DNA from: Nitrosomonadaceae bacterium
Lineage (GTDB): Bacteria; Pseudomonadota; Gammaproteobacteria; Burkholderiales; Nitrosomonadaceae
DNA length: 12,735 nt
Assembly: GCA_919902625.1 (NCBI GenBank)
Contig: CAKKRO010000144.1
Coordinates: forward strand, 1-12,735
Reading direction: 5' to 3'
Shown here: positions 1 to 7,129 of the stretch, one piece after another
How positions within the stretch are numbered: position 1 is the first letter of the stretch
Layout of the letters: each line of letters begins with the position of its first letter
Position numbers and translations under genes: made by a program
Notes under the pieces: model-generated
What the model saw: only the letters and a program-made list of their open reading frames with translations
What the model was told of the DNA's origin: nothing
Databases searched by the model: none

Positions 1-342
1 AACGACATTATGGAAGCCATTGCTCAGATGGATGCTGATGTGATTACGATCGAGACTTCCCGGTCGGATATGGAACTGCTGGACGCATTTGATCAGTTTC
101 ATTATCCGAATGAGATTGGCCCGGGCGTGTATGATATCCATTCACCCAATATCCCCTCCGTCGATTCAATTGTTGATTTAATGGAGAAAGCTGCGCAACG
201 TATACCCGCTGAGCGTTTGTGGGTGAATCCGGATTGCGGGCTGAAAACGCGTAACTGGGAAGAGGTTAAGCCGGCATTGCGCAATATGGTTGCGGCAAGC
301 CGGTATTTATCCAATCATCTGAGCGCAGTCCAGGCCAGCTAA
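1..342 (+). CDS. metE: Cobalamin-independent methionine synthase, C-terminal part (cut by window start)
   Basis: This enzyme moves the methyl group of 5-methyltetrahydropteroyl-polyglutamate to homocysteine, the last step of methionine synthesis, in the cytoplasm. Only the last 113 residues are present, and the reading frame is open from base 1. The zinc and active-site residues of this region are visible with the E. coli MetE spacing: Glu (codon 52-54, matching Glu665), the His of DIHSPNIPS (matching the proton donor His694) and the Cys of NPDCGLKTR (codon 235-237, matching the zinc ligand Cys726). The tail after the last core helix is short and ordinary. No terminator follows, so some transcripts may run into the CADD gene 71 bases downstream. 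The identification is secure; nothing can be said about the missing N-terminal part. Confidence 0.95.
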   Translation, partial: NDIMEAIAQMDADVITIETSRSDMELLDAFDQFHYPNEIGPGVYDIHSPNIPSVDSIVDLMEKAAQRIPAERLWVNPDCGLKTRNWEEVKPALRNMVAASRYLSNHLSAVQAS

Positions 343-344
343 AT

Positions 345-373
345 TTGACTTGCTGATGTTATTTAGCGATGAT
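345..373 (+). promoter_or_regulatory. Candidate sigma70 promoter for the CADD gene
   Basis: TTGACT (345-350, five of six matches to TTGACA) lies 17 bases before GATGAT (368-373, four of six matches to TATAAT). This predicts a start of transcription near 380 and a leader of about 34 bases. The -10 box is mediocre, and read-through from metE is an alternative source of transcript. Confidence 0.35.
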
Positions 374-400
374 ATGCAGCATCTTTATCCATCACGGTTT

Positions 401-408
401 AAAAGGAG
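401..408 (+). promoter_or_regulatory. Shine-Dalgarno site that fixes the CADD start
   Basis: AAAAGGAG sits 5 bases before the ATG at 414. The earlier in-frame ATG at 369 has no such site, so 414 is preferred. Confidence 0.8.
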
Positions 409-413
409 TAATC

Positions 414-1157
414 ATGACAACCAATACCCTACTCAAGCAAAAAATCAGCGCCATTATCGGTGAGAAGCACCTGCTCAAACATCCCTTTTATGTTGCCTGG
501 ACGGAAGGTAAGCTGACCAAAGAGCAATTGCGGCATTACGCAGAGCAGTATTTTTATAACGTACTGGCTGAACCAACCTATTTAAGCGCTGTACACTTTA
601 ATACGCCGCATATTCATTCAGAAACGAATAGCGGTGATATCAGTGCACGGCAAGAAGTATTGAAAAATCTGATTGATGAAGAGCATGGTGAGAAAAATCA
701 TCCGGCACTATGGAAAAATTTTGCTTTTGCTTTGGGAGCAAATGATAAGAGTCTGGCTAATGCAGCTGCATTGCCCAATACGGAGAAACTGGTTTCCACA
801 TTCCGGGATATTTGTTTAAATCGCCCTTTTTATGCGGGACTTGCTGCATTGCACGCATTTGAATCCCAAGTGCCTGATATTGCGGCAGTAAAAATAGATG
901 GTCTGGCCAAGTTCTATGGCATGAAAAATCCTGAAGATTATGAGTTCTTCACGGTACACCAGAAAGCCGATGTCTATCACTCACAAGCTGAATGGTCACT
1001 GATTGAGCGTTTTGCTGATACCGCAGAAAAGCAAGCCGAAGTGCTGGCTGCTACCCAAGAAGCCTGTGACGCCTTGTGGGGTTTCCTGGATGGTATTCAT
1101 GAAACTTATTGTGCCAATCTGACATGCGAGCAAAAAGAAGCAGTGACAGTGCACTAA
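414..1157 (+). CDS. CADD-family self-sacrificing p-aminobenzoate synthase
   Basis: This 247-residue protein belongs to the CADD branch of the TenA/PqqC/haem-oxygenase-like dimetal oxygenases. In Chlamydia trachomatis (CT610) and N. europaea, family members supply pABA for folate without PabA/B/C, and the chlamydial protein uses its own Tyr27 and a lysine as substrate atoms. All six metal ligands are visible with the CT610 spacing: Glu89, His96, Glu150, His182, Asp186 and His189. The sacrificial Tyr (Tyr26, in HPFYVAW) and the matching Lys (Lys160, in AVKIDGL) are also kept. A nine-residue insertion, relative to CT610 as I recall it, lies around residues 66-76, before the first metal helix. 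Residues 140-152 (YAGLAALHAFESQ) and 173-176 (PEDY) match the family closely. It probably acts in the cytoplasm, and its place after folate-dependent metE fits a one-carbon role. The ligand pattern makes a plain TenA thiaminase unlikely. Confidence 0.92.
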   Translation: MTTNTLLKQKISAIIGEKHLLKHPFYVAWTEGKLTKEQLRHYAEQYFYNVLAEPTYLSAVHFNTPHIHSETNSGDISARQEVLKNLIDEEHGEKNHPALWKNFAFALGANDKSLANAAALPNTEKLVSTFRDICLNRPFYAGLAALHAFESQVPDIAAVKIDGLAKFYGMKNPEDYEFFTVHQKADVYHSQAEWSLIERFADTAEKQAEVLAATQEACDALWGFLDGIHETYCANLTCEQKEAVTVH

Positions 1158-1254
1158 GATAATCAAAGAACCGTGTGCTGATCCTGATAAATAGCGCTGA
1201 GTTGCATATTTATTGGGAAAAGTCACGGTTTGTCAGTATCCAATCCTTAACAAG

Positions 1255-2226
1255 TTATACCGTTCCTGAATTTTTCAGGTTCATACTTTCTTCTATTGCA
1301 TCCAGCATCATTCCTGCCACATCAAATCCAGCCAGCCGGGTGATTTCCTGCATACCTGTTGGACTGGTGACATTAATTTCTGTCAGATAATCTCCAATCA
1401 CATCCAATCCTACCAACATTAAACCTTGATTGACTAATTCAGGTCCAAGGCATTGCGCGATCTGTTTGTCGCGTTCTGATAACGGCTGTATTTTTCCTAT
1501 ACCCCCTGCAGCCAGATTGCCGCGTGTTTCGCCCGCTTGAGGAATACGTGCCAAAGCATAAGGTACAGCTTTGCCGGCAATGAGGAGTATGCGTTTATCT
1601 CCCTGGATAATTTCAGGAATATAGCGTTGCGCCATGATCGTTCGCGTTCCGTAGTGGGTCAGTGTTTCGAGAATAACGCTGATATTATGGTCTGCACTGT
1701 GTACGCGAAACACGCTGGCACCACCCATGCCATCCAATGGTTTTAAAATGATATCCTGATGATTACTGAGGAATTCCCGGATTAAATGCGTTTGACTGGT
1801 TACCAGAGTGGGTGCAATAAATTGCGGAAATTTTGTAATGGCCAGCTTTTCGTTGTGATCGCGGATACCGCGCGGACTGTTGATTACCAATGCCCCTTGT
1901 GTTTCAGCCAGTTCCAGTAAATAGGTGCTGTAAACATATTCCAGATCAAAGGGGGGATCTTTGCGCATGAGTATTGCATCAAATTCATATAGGGGTGTGG
2001 CTAAAGTATCGCTCGTTTTATACCAATGACCGTCCTGATGAATAGAATCTGTTAAAGTCAGGGAGCGTGAGAAACCCATAACTATGTTATTGATCAATGC
2101 AATGTCATGTTGATAGAGCACATGAATCTGATGATTTCTGGTAGCTGCCTCGCATATCATCGCAAAGCTTGAATCTTTGCTGGTTTTGATGGAATCCAGT
2201 TGATCAATGATAAAAGCGAGTTTCAT
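1255..2226 (-). CDS. gshB: Glutathione synthetase (ATP-grasp)
   Basis: GshB joins gamma-glutamylcysteine and glycine with ATP to make glutathione in the cytoplasm. The 323-residue length is normal for bacterial GshB. The N-terminal domain opens with KLAFIIDQLDSIKTSKDSS, as is typical for the family. The ATP-grasp region shows the substrate segment NSPRGIRDHNEK, the nucleotide-binding stretch ILKPLDGMGGASVF, the basic loop RYIPEIIQGDKRILL, the glycine-rich AAGGIGKI, and the metal/ATP segment GLDVIGDYLTEINVTSP. The gene follows gshA on the same strand with a 7-base gap and has no clear Shine-Dalgarno site, so it is probably translated by coupling to gshA. It converges with the CADD gene. The 97-base gap between them has no obvious intrinsic terminator. 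Confidence 0.96.
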   Translation of the reverse strand: MKLAFIIDQLDSIKTSKDSSFAMICEAATRNHQIHVLYQHDIALINNIVMGFSRSLTLTDSIHQDGHWYKTSDTLATPLYEFDAILMRKDPPFDLEYVYSTYLLELAETQGALVINSPRGIRDHNEKLAITKFPQFIAPTLVTSQTHLIREFLSNHQDIILKPLDGMGGASVFRVHSADHNISVILETLTHYGTRTIMAQRYIPEIIQGDKRILLIAGKAVPYALARIPQAGETRGNLAAGGIGKIQPLSERDKQIAQCLGPELVNQGLMLVGLDVIGDYLTEINVTSPTGMQEITRLAGFDVAGMMLDAIEESMNLKNSGTV

Positions 2227-2233
2227 TTCGGCT

Positions 2234-3532
2234 TTAAGCAGGAAGAGCAGCTGGAATTTCCAAACTGGTTTGTTCTAACTCCAGCGCGGCGGCCAGCAAA
2301 GCGAGACGTGCAACAACGCCATAGGCATAGAACCGATTGGGAATGAAATCCGGTTGTGCAGTGCAGTTTGGTAATAAACAGGTCGATTCAAAAGCTAATG
2401 GTACAAAATGCATACCGGGGGCGTTCAGGTTCTCGTCGACTCCCCGCCCGGTATGTACTCGATAAAATCCACCGACGACATAATGATCAATCATATAAAT
2501 GACCGGTTCGGCAACGGCCTGATTAATGGTTTCAAACGTGTAAACACCTTCCTGCACCAGAACATTTGAGACCGCTAATCCTTCTTTGACAACAGCCATT
2601 TTATTGCGCTGCTTGCGATTGAGTTTATAAACATCGGCGCCATCCTTAACCGTCATAATGCCCATGCCATAGGTTCCTGAATCAGCTTTTACGATGACGA
2701 AAGGATCTTCCTTGACGTCATATTGTTTATATTTTTCCTTAATAGCGGAGAGAATTTTATTACTGGCGCTGGCTACACAGTCTTCCCCCTGTTTTTCACG
2801 AAAATTGATTTTTCCGCACGAAGTAAACCGTGGATTGATTAACCAAGGATCAATTCCAATCAGATCAGCAAATTCTTGTGCGATTTGATCATAGGCGGCA
2901 AAGTGTTTGGATTTCCGTCGTGTTGCCCATCCCGCATGTAAAGGCGGAATAATGATTTGATCCAGGTTTTTCAGGATTTCTGGAACACCCGTTGATAGAT
3001 CATTGTTAAGAAGTACTGCACACGGGTCAAAATTGCTAACGCTTAATTTGTTATTTTTGCGTACGATGGGTTCCAGTGTGATGATTTGGCCATCTGGAAG
3101 ATCAATTCTGGTGGCTGTTGTAATGTCAGGTAACAATGTGCCGATACGCACATTTAATCCTGCGTGTTGCATGATATTTTGCAGTGTTACGATGTTCTGC
3201 AAATAGAAAGTATTGCGCGTGTGATTTTCTGGTATCAGCAGCAAACTGTGTGCATCCGGGCATATCTTCTCAATGGCGCTCATCATCGCCTGTACGCATA
3301 GGGGAATGAACTCTGGATTAAGATTATTAAAGCCGCCTGGAAACAAATTGGTATCAACAGGCGCCAATTTGAAGCCACTGTTGCGCAAGTCGACCGAGCA
3401 ATAAAAAGGGATAGTATGTTCGCGCCACTTGCCTCTTAACCAGTGTTCAATGGTTGGCATAGCGTTAATGATACGACTCTCAAGATCAAGGATAGGGCCG
3501 CGCAGGGCAGTAGAAAGATGAGGTACCGGCAT
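2234..3532 (-). CDS. gshA: Glutamate-cysteine ligase, proteobacterial (A. ferrooxidans-type) family
   Basis: GshA makes gamma-glutamylcysteine from glutamate and cysteine with ATP, the first and usually rate-setting step of glutathione synthesis. The 432-residue protein does not resemble the E. coli-type GshA. It matches the separate family named after Acidithiobacillus ferrooxidans, which is common in beta- and some gammaproteobacteria and is typically paired with gshB. Recognisable segments are the N-terminal VDLRNSGFKLAPVDTNLFPG, the middle IGIDPWLINPRF and the C-terminal VKADSGTYGMGIMTV and GGFYRVHTGRG. The last two look like a nucleotide-binding loop and a catalytic basic segment, although these roles are inferred. 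The start at 3532 keeps the family N-terminus but has a weak ribosome-binding site. It is the first gene of the gshA-gshB operon. Confidence 0.93.
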   Translation of the reverse strand: MPVPHLSTALRGPILDLESRIINAMPTIEHWLRGKWREHTIPFYCSVDLRNSGFKLAPVDTNLFPGGFNNLNPEFIPLCVQAMMSAIEKICPDAHSLLLIPENHTRNTFYLQNIVTLQNIMQHAGLNVRIGTLLPDITTATRIDLPDGQIITLEPIVRKNNKLSVSNFDPCAVLLNNDLSTGVPEILKNLDQIIIPPLHAGWATRRKSKHFAAYDQIAQEFADLIGIDPWLINPRFTSCGKINFREKQGEDCVASASNKILSAIKEKYKQYDVKEDPFVIVKADSGTYGMGIMTVKDGADVYKLNRKQRNKMAVVKEGLAVSNVLVQEGVYTFETINQAVAEPVIYMIDHYVVGGFYRVHTGRGVDENLNAPGMHFVPLAFESTCLLPNCTAQPDFIPNRFYAYGVVARLALLAAALELEQTSLEIPAALPA

Positions 3533-3559
3533 TTCTGTATGAAGTATTAGATCAGAGCC

Positions 3560-3568
3560 ATTATAGCA
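3560..3568 (-). promoter_or_regulatory. Extended -10 promoter for gshA-gshB
   Basis: Read on the minus strand, this is TGCTATAAT: a perfect TATAAT preceded by the TGn extension. No good -35 box lies 16-18 bases upstream, which is common for extended -10 promoters. It predicts a start near 3553 and a leader of about 20 bases before the gshA ATG. Confidence 0.55.
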
Positions 3569-3649
3569 TCATGTATTGAATAGATTGTGGTCAGTCCAAT
3601 CCTGAAGTATCGTATGGTTTATCTATTTCTATCGGCTATTTCACTATTC

Positions 3650-5632
3650 ATGACTGATCCGCTACAACCTGTTCTTATTTTGTTAGCCATCGCAGTATTG
3701 GCAGTGGTTGTGTTTCGTTTGCTGCGTCTGCCGCCTATGCTGGGTTATTTGCTTGCAGGCGTCATCATTGGGCCACATGCTTTGGGTTGGATACCTGAAA
3801 CCGATGAAACCCGTCATTTGGCAGAATTCGGAGTGGTGTTTTTGATGTTTAGTATCGGTCTTGAATTCAGCTTGCCTAAACTGGTTACCATGAAGCGTAT
3901 TGTGTTTGGTTTTGGCACAACACAGGTAGTCATCAGCATTATATTGGTTATGGCTGTGACCTGGGTACTTGGATTGGATTGGCGTGTCGGGTTTGTCTTA
4001 GGAGGCGCCTTAGCAATGTCTTCGACAGCCATCGTGATCAAAATGCTGGCAGAAAGGGCGGAGCTTAATTCCACGCATGGCAGGCAAGTCATAGGCGTGT
4101 TGCTTTTTCAGGATCTTGCGGTTATTCCGTTATTGATTATTGTTCCTGCACTTGCAACCGAGATCGATAGTGATACAAACGATTTCAGTCTGATGCTTGC
4201 GATAGCCATCATGAAGGTGATTGCTGTGCTGGCATTCATTCTGCTTTTTGGACAGAAGTTAATGCGTCCTTGGTTTCATTTGGTTGCTCGTCAGAAATCA
4301 TCGGAACTATTTGTGCTGAACGTACTATTGATTACTTTGGGCCTTGCATGGTTAACAGAATTGGCTGGTTTGTCACTGGCGTTAGGAGCATTTCTTGCAG
4401 GGATGTTGATTTCGGAAACGGAATATCGCTATCAGGTCGAGGATGATATCAAGCCTTTTCGCGATATTTTGCTGGGTTTGTTTTTTGTGACGATTGGTAT
4501 GTTATTGGACATGCAAGTAGTCATTGAAAATTTCTTCTGGGTGTTTGTGATTCTGGCCGCGCTCATTCTATTGAAAATAGTGTTAATTGCCGGATTGTCA
4601 CGTTTATTTGGAACGGATTCCAGTGTGGCGGTCAGAACGGGTATGAATTTGGCGCAAGGGGGTGAATTTGGGTTTGTTTTGTTAGCGCAGGCTGGTGCAA
4701 TTGGATTAGTAGAAAACTCAGTTCTTCAACCAGTACTGGCTGCAATGGTGTTATCCATGTTTATTGCGCCTTTCATTATTGAGTATAACGGGCAGATGGT
4801 TCAGCGTTTTTACAGTTCGGAGTGGATGTACCGTGCCATGCAGATAACATCGATTGCCGCCCAGACTATGGTGGCACAAAATCATGTGATTATATGTGGT
4901 TATGGACGAAGTGGTCAGAATATGTCGCGTCTACTGGAACAGGAATCTGTGCCGTTCATAGCTTTGGATCTTGATCCACGACGTATTCAAGAAGCGACCA
5001 ACGCCGGAGAATCCGTTGTGTATGGAGATGCGGCGCGCCGCGAGGTTCTGATTGCTGCAGGTTTGATGCGCGCCAAAGTGCTGGTAATCAGTTATGCCGA
5101 TACAGTTTCTGCATTAAAAATTCTAGGTCATGTCCGGGAGTTACGCCCAGAGTTATCGGTTGTCGTTCGGACGCGTGATGATTCGGATATTGATCTGCTG
5201 AAAGAAGCGGGGGCAACGGAAGTTGTGGCGGAAATCATGGAAGGGAGTTTAATGTTGGCATCACATGCGCTGATGTTTGTTGACATATCAACAGGCCGCA
5301 TTATCCGGCGTATCAGAGAAACTCGTGAACAACGCTATAGCTTATTTCGTGGATTTTATTATGGGGATACTGACGAAGCAGAAGATGACAGTGAGAAGTT
5401 GTTTCCCCGTTTGCTGACTATTACAATCAATCCTGGCGCGGCGGCCATCAACAAGACGTTGGGAGATATTGATCTGGCCAGTTTGTCAGTTGAGGTTACT
5501 GCAGTGAGAAGACGTAATATTCGCGGACTATTACCCGCCAGTGAAACACGTTTAGAGATGGGTGACGTTGTTGTGCTCAGAGGCACACAGGGTAATCTAG
5601 CCGCCGCTGAAATTAAGCTGATGCAAGGTTAA
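3650..5632 (+). CDS. kefB: Kef-type CPA2 monovalent cation/proton antiporter with RCK domains
   Basis: This inner-membrane protein exchanges K+ (or Na+) for H+ and is built like KefB/KefC. Residues 1-380 are strongly hydrophobic and should form about 12 membrane helices. They include the family signatures GYLLAGVIIGPHALGW (32-47) and the ion-binding Gln-Asp pair in FQDLAVIPL (Q154-D155). An RCK-N nucleotide-binding domain follows at about 411-540, with the Rossmann motif GYGRSG (417-422). An RCK-C (TrkA-C) domain ends the protein (about 585-660). E. coli KefB/KefC are shorter and lack RCK-C, so glutathione gating is likely but not certain. The ATG at 3650 gives the usual family N-terminus (MTDPLQPVLILL), but it has no Shine-Dalgarno site. 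In-frame starts at 3587 (GTG) and 3614 (ATG) are possible. A poor TTGTGG-17-TATCGT match at 3585-3613 would fit the 3650 start. The gene is divergent from gshA. Confidence 0.9.
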   Translation: MTDPLQPVLILLAIAVLAVVVFRLLRLPPMLGYLLAGVIIGPHALGWIPETDETRHLAEFGVVFLMFSIGLEFSLPKLVTMKRIVFGFGTTQVVISIILVMAVTWVLGLDWRVGFVLGGALAMSSTAIVIKMLAERAELNSTHGRQVIGVLLFQDLAVIPLLIIVPALATEIDSDTNDFSLMLAIAIMKVIAVLAFILLFGQKLMRPWFHLVARQKSSELFVLNVLLITLGLAWLTELAGLSLALGAFLAGMLISETEYRYQVEDDIKPFRDILLGLFFVTIGMLLDMQVVIENFFWVFVILAALILLKIVLIAGLSRLFGTDSSVAVRTGMNLAQGGEFGFVLLAQAGAIGLVENSVLQPVLAAMVLSMFIAPFIIEYNGQMVQRFYSSEWMYRAMQITSIAAQTMVAQNHVIICGYGRSGQNMSRLLEQESVPFIALDLDPRRIQEATNAGESVVYGDAARREVLIAAGLMRAKVLVISYADTVSALKILGHVRELRPELSVVVRTRDDSDIDLLKEAGATEVVAEIMEGSLMLASHALMFVDISTGRIIRRIRETREQRYSLFRGFYYGDTDEAEDDSEKLFPRLLTITINPGAAAINKTLGDIDLASLSVEVTAVRRRNIRGLLPASETRLEMGDVVVLRGTQGNLAAAEIKLMQG

Positions 5633-5669
5633 CCAGTTGTAAGATCTTTATATTTAACATGACTAGGTG

Positions 5670-5683
5670 AGCTTAACTAAGCT
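5670..5683 (+). repeat. Short inverted repeat between kefB and nirK
   Basis: AGCTTA and TAAGCT form a perfect 6-base inverted repeat around a 2-base centre, 38 bases after the kefB stop and about 75 bases upstream of the nirK -35 box. The loop is too short and the T-tract absent for a terminator. It could be an operator half-site pair or chance. Confidence 0.3.
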
Positions 5684-5756
5684 AAGTAATTGAATTTTAT
5701 TTTTGTTGAATGGGGGCTTCATGAAGCAAGGATTTATCGTTGCAGTCGACTAAAAA

Positions 5757-5785
5757 TGGACAGTTTTAGCCAGAAAGTGTATAGT
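5757..5785 (+). promoter_or_regulatory. Strong sigma70-like promoter of nirK
   Basis: TGGACA (5757-5762, five of six matches to TTGACA) lies exactly 17 bases before TATAGT (5780-5785, five of six matches to TATAAT). This is the best promoter match in the window. Transcription should begin near 5791-5793, giving a leader of about 115 bases before the nirK ATG. Confidence 0.65.
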
Positions 5786-5794
5786 CCCCGTTCC

Positions 5795-5819
5795 GCCCTT
5801 TGCTCTTTAGAAAAAGGGC
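5795..5819 (+). other. Stem-loop at the predicted 5' end of the nirK mRNA
   Basis: GCCCTTT (5795-5801) pairs perfectly with AAAGGGC (5813-5819) around an 11-base loop. It begins only 2-4 bases after the predicted transcription start. No T-tract follows, so it is not an intrinsic terminator. A 5' stabilising hairpin or a regulatory leader element is the likely role. Confidence 0.5.
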
Positions 5820-5896
5820 AGGTGTTGATGTAATCTTAATGGTTACGCGGCAGATTAGAATGGCGCATAAAAATAAGCGCATAGTTCATCATTTAT

Positions 5897-5904
5897 GGAG
5901 GGAG
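5897..5904 (+). promoter_or_regulatory. Shine-Dalgarno site that fixes the nirK start
   Basis: GGAGGGAG is a near-perfect anti-16S match a few bases before the ATG at 5907. It lies inside the alternative ORF that would begin at the ATG at 5895, so that earlier ATG cannot use it and 5907 is chosen. Confidence 0.85.
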
Positions 5905-5906
5905 AT

Positions 5907-7007
5907 ATGATTAAAGCTGTTCACGCAGTAGTTGGATTAGGATTGCTCTGTTTTGGCGCTACACAGGTAGCAGTGGCTCAAGACATTTCTAAATTGCCAC
6001 GTGTCAAACAAGAATTAGTGGCTCCACCAAATGTACCTGTACACGATCAGGTTGCTAAAGGTGGACCTAAAATTGTTGAAGTTCGCATGGAAACCACAGA
6101 AAAACTGATGGAAGTCGCTCCTGGCGCAAAAGTTTGGGGCCTAACATTTAATGGCAGTATTCCTGGTCCACTCATCGTAGTACATGAAGGCGATTATGTT
6201 GAATTGACATTATCCAATCCAAAAACCAGTACACTGGCACATAACGTAGACTTTCATGCAGCAACCGGTGCATTGGGTGGTGCTGGTTTAACACTGGTAC
6301 AACCTGGTGAAGAAGTTGTATTACGCTGGAAAGCAGTTAAACCAGGTGTATTCGTTTATCACTGCGCACCGGGTGGAACTATGATTCCATTCCACGTTAT
6401 TTCCGGTATGAGCGGTGCCGTTATGGTATTGCCACGTGATGGTCTGAAAGATGCCAAAGGCAAGCCATATAAATATGACCGTGCATACTACATCGGTGAA
6501 CAAGATTTCTATCTGCCAAAAGATGCCAGCGGAAAATTCAAAACCTACGGATCACCAGCTGAAGGTATGGCCGACATGCTGGAAGTGGCTAAAGGACTTA
6601 TCCCAACCCACGTAGTTTTCAATGGTGCTGTTGGCGCGATCACCGGCGACAATGCACTGAAAGCTAATGTTGGCGAGAAAGTGCTGTTTATCCACTCTCA
6701 AGCTAACCGTGCCTCTTATCCGCACCTGATTGGCGGTCATGGTGATCTGTACTGGGTAGGCGGTTCATTCGGCGATACACCTCTGACCAGCCAGGAAACT
6801 TGGTTTGTTCCAGCCGGTTCCGCAGTTGCTGCAGCCTATGAATTCAAACAACCAGGTTTATATGTATACCTTAGTCATAACCTGATTGAAGCTGTATTGC
6901 TGGGTGCTGCGCTTCATATGAATGTTGAAGGCAAATGGGATGATAATCTCATGACCCAAGTTAAAGCTCCAGCAAGCTTTGATGCAAAAGCTGCAATGGA
7001 TCACTAA
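5907..7007 (+). CDS. nirK: Copper-containing nitrite reductase (NO-forming)
   Basis: NirK reduces nitrite to nitric oxide in the periplasm, taking electrons from a small copper protein or cytochrome c. The 366-residue protein starts with a signal peptide (residues 1-24, cut after AVA before QDISK). Two cupredoxin domains follow. All type 1 copper ligands are visible (His112, Cys153, His163, Met168), as are the type 2 ligands His117, His152 and His324. The catalytic acid pair should be Asp115 and His273 (in PHLIGGHGD). The long N-terminal region and the loop around FHVISGMSGAVMVLP match the classical two-domain reductases of denitrifiers (AniA/AxNir type). There is no extra cytochrome or cupredoxin domain. 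Codons lean to GGT, CCA and GAA, which suggests high expression. The gene has its own promoter and terminator. It stands alone, without the ncgABC genes that precede nirK in N. europaea. Confidence 0.97.
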   Translation: MIKAVHAVVGLGLLCFGATQVAVAQDISKLPRVKQELVAPPNVPVHDQVAKGGPKIVEVRMETTEKLMEVAPGAKVWGLTFNGSIPGPLIVVHEGDYVELTLSNPKTSTLAHNVDFHAATGALGGAGLTLVQPGEEVVLRWKAVKPGVFVYHCAPGGTMIPFHVISGMSGAVMVLPRDGLKDAKGKPYKYDRAYYIGEQDFYLPKDASGKFKTYGSPAEGMADMLEVAKGLIPTHVVFNGAVGAITGDNALKANVGEKVLFIHSQANRASYPHLIGGHGDLYWVGGSFGDTPLTSQETWFVPAGSAVAAAYEFKQPGLYVYLSHNLIEAVLLGAALHMNVEGKWDDNLMTQVKAPASFDAKAAMDH

Positions 7008-7042
7008 AATTTGATTTAGTGTAACTATTGAAGTTGTGTTCA

Positions 7043-7080
7043 GAAAGCCTCAACCTGCGGGTTGGGGCTTTCTTATTTTT
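7043..7080 (+). terminator. Intrinsic terminator of nirK
   Basis: GAAAGCCTCAACC (7043-7055) pairs with GGTTGGGGCTTTC (7060-7072) over 13 base pairs with a single T:G wobble and a TGCG tetraloop, followed by the T-rich CTTATTTTT. It starts 35 bases after the nirK stop and separates nirK from apt. Confidence 0.92.
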
Positions 7081-7129
7081 GATCACTGGTTTTCTAATAT
7101 TTTCTCCTAATATTAATAAGCTCAATTTT

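Noticed and set aside
1169..1230. AACCGTG/CACGGTT inverted repeat in the CADD-gshB convergent gap
   Set aside because: The arms are 7 bases long and 48 bases apart with no supporting structure, so chance is likely.
1175..1390. Small open frames opposite gshB, gshA, kefB, nirK, mpl and the oxidoreductase
   Set aside because: They are shadows of well-supported genes, with no ribosome-binding sites or recognisable domains.
5641..5662. Possible NsrR site (starts AAGAT) upstream of nirK
   Set aside because: Only the left half resembles the AAGATGYATTT consensus, with about 8 of 11 positions. The right half does not match, and it lies about 95 bases above the -35 box.
5895..5906. Longer nirK start at ATG 5895
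   Set aside because: The strong Shine-Dalgarno site lies inside this extension, and the extra residues MEGD spoil the normal signal-peptide start.
7028..7129. Upstream extension of apt with a hydrophobic N-terminus
   Set aside because: It reads through the nirK terminator hairpin, and apt proteins do not carry such a segment.
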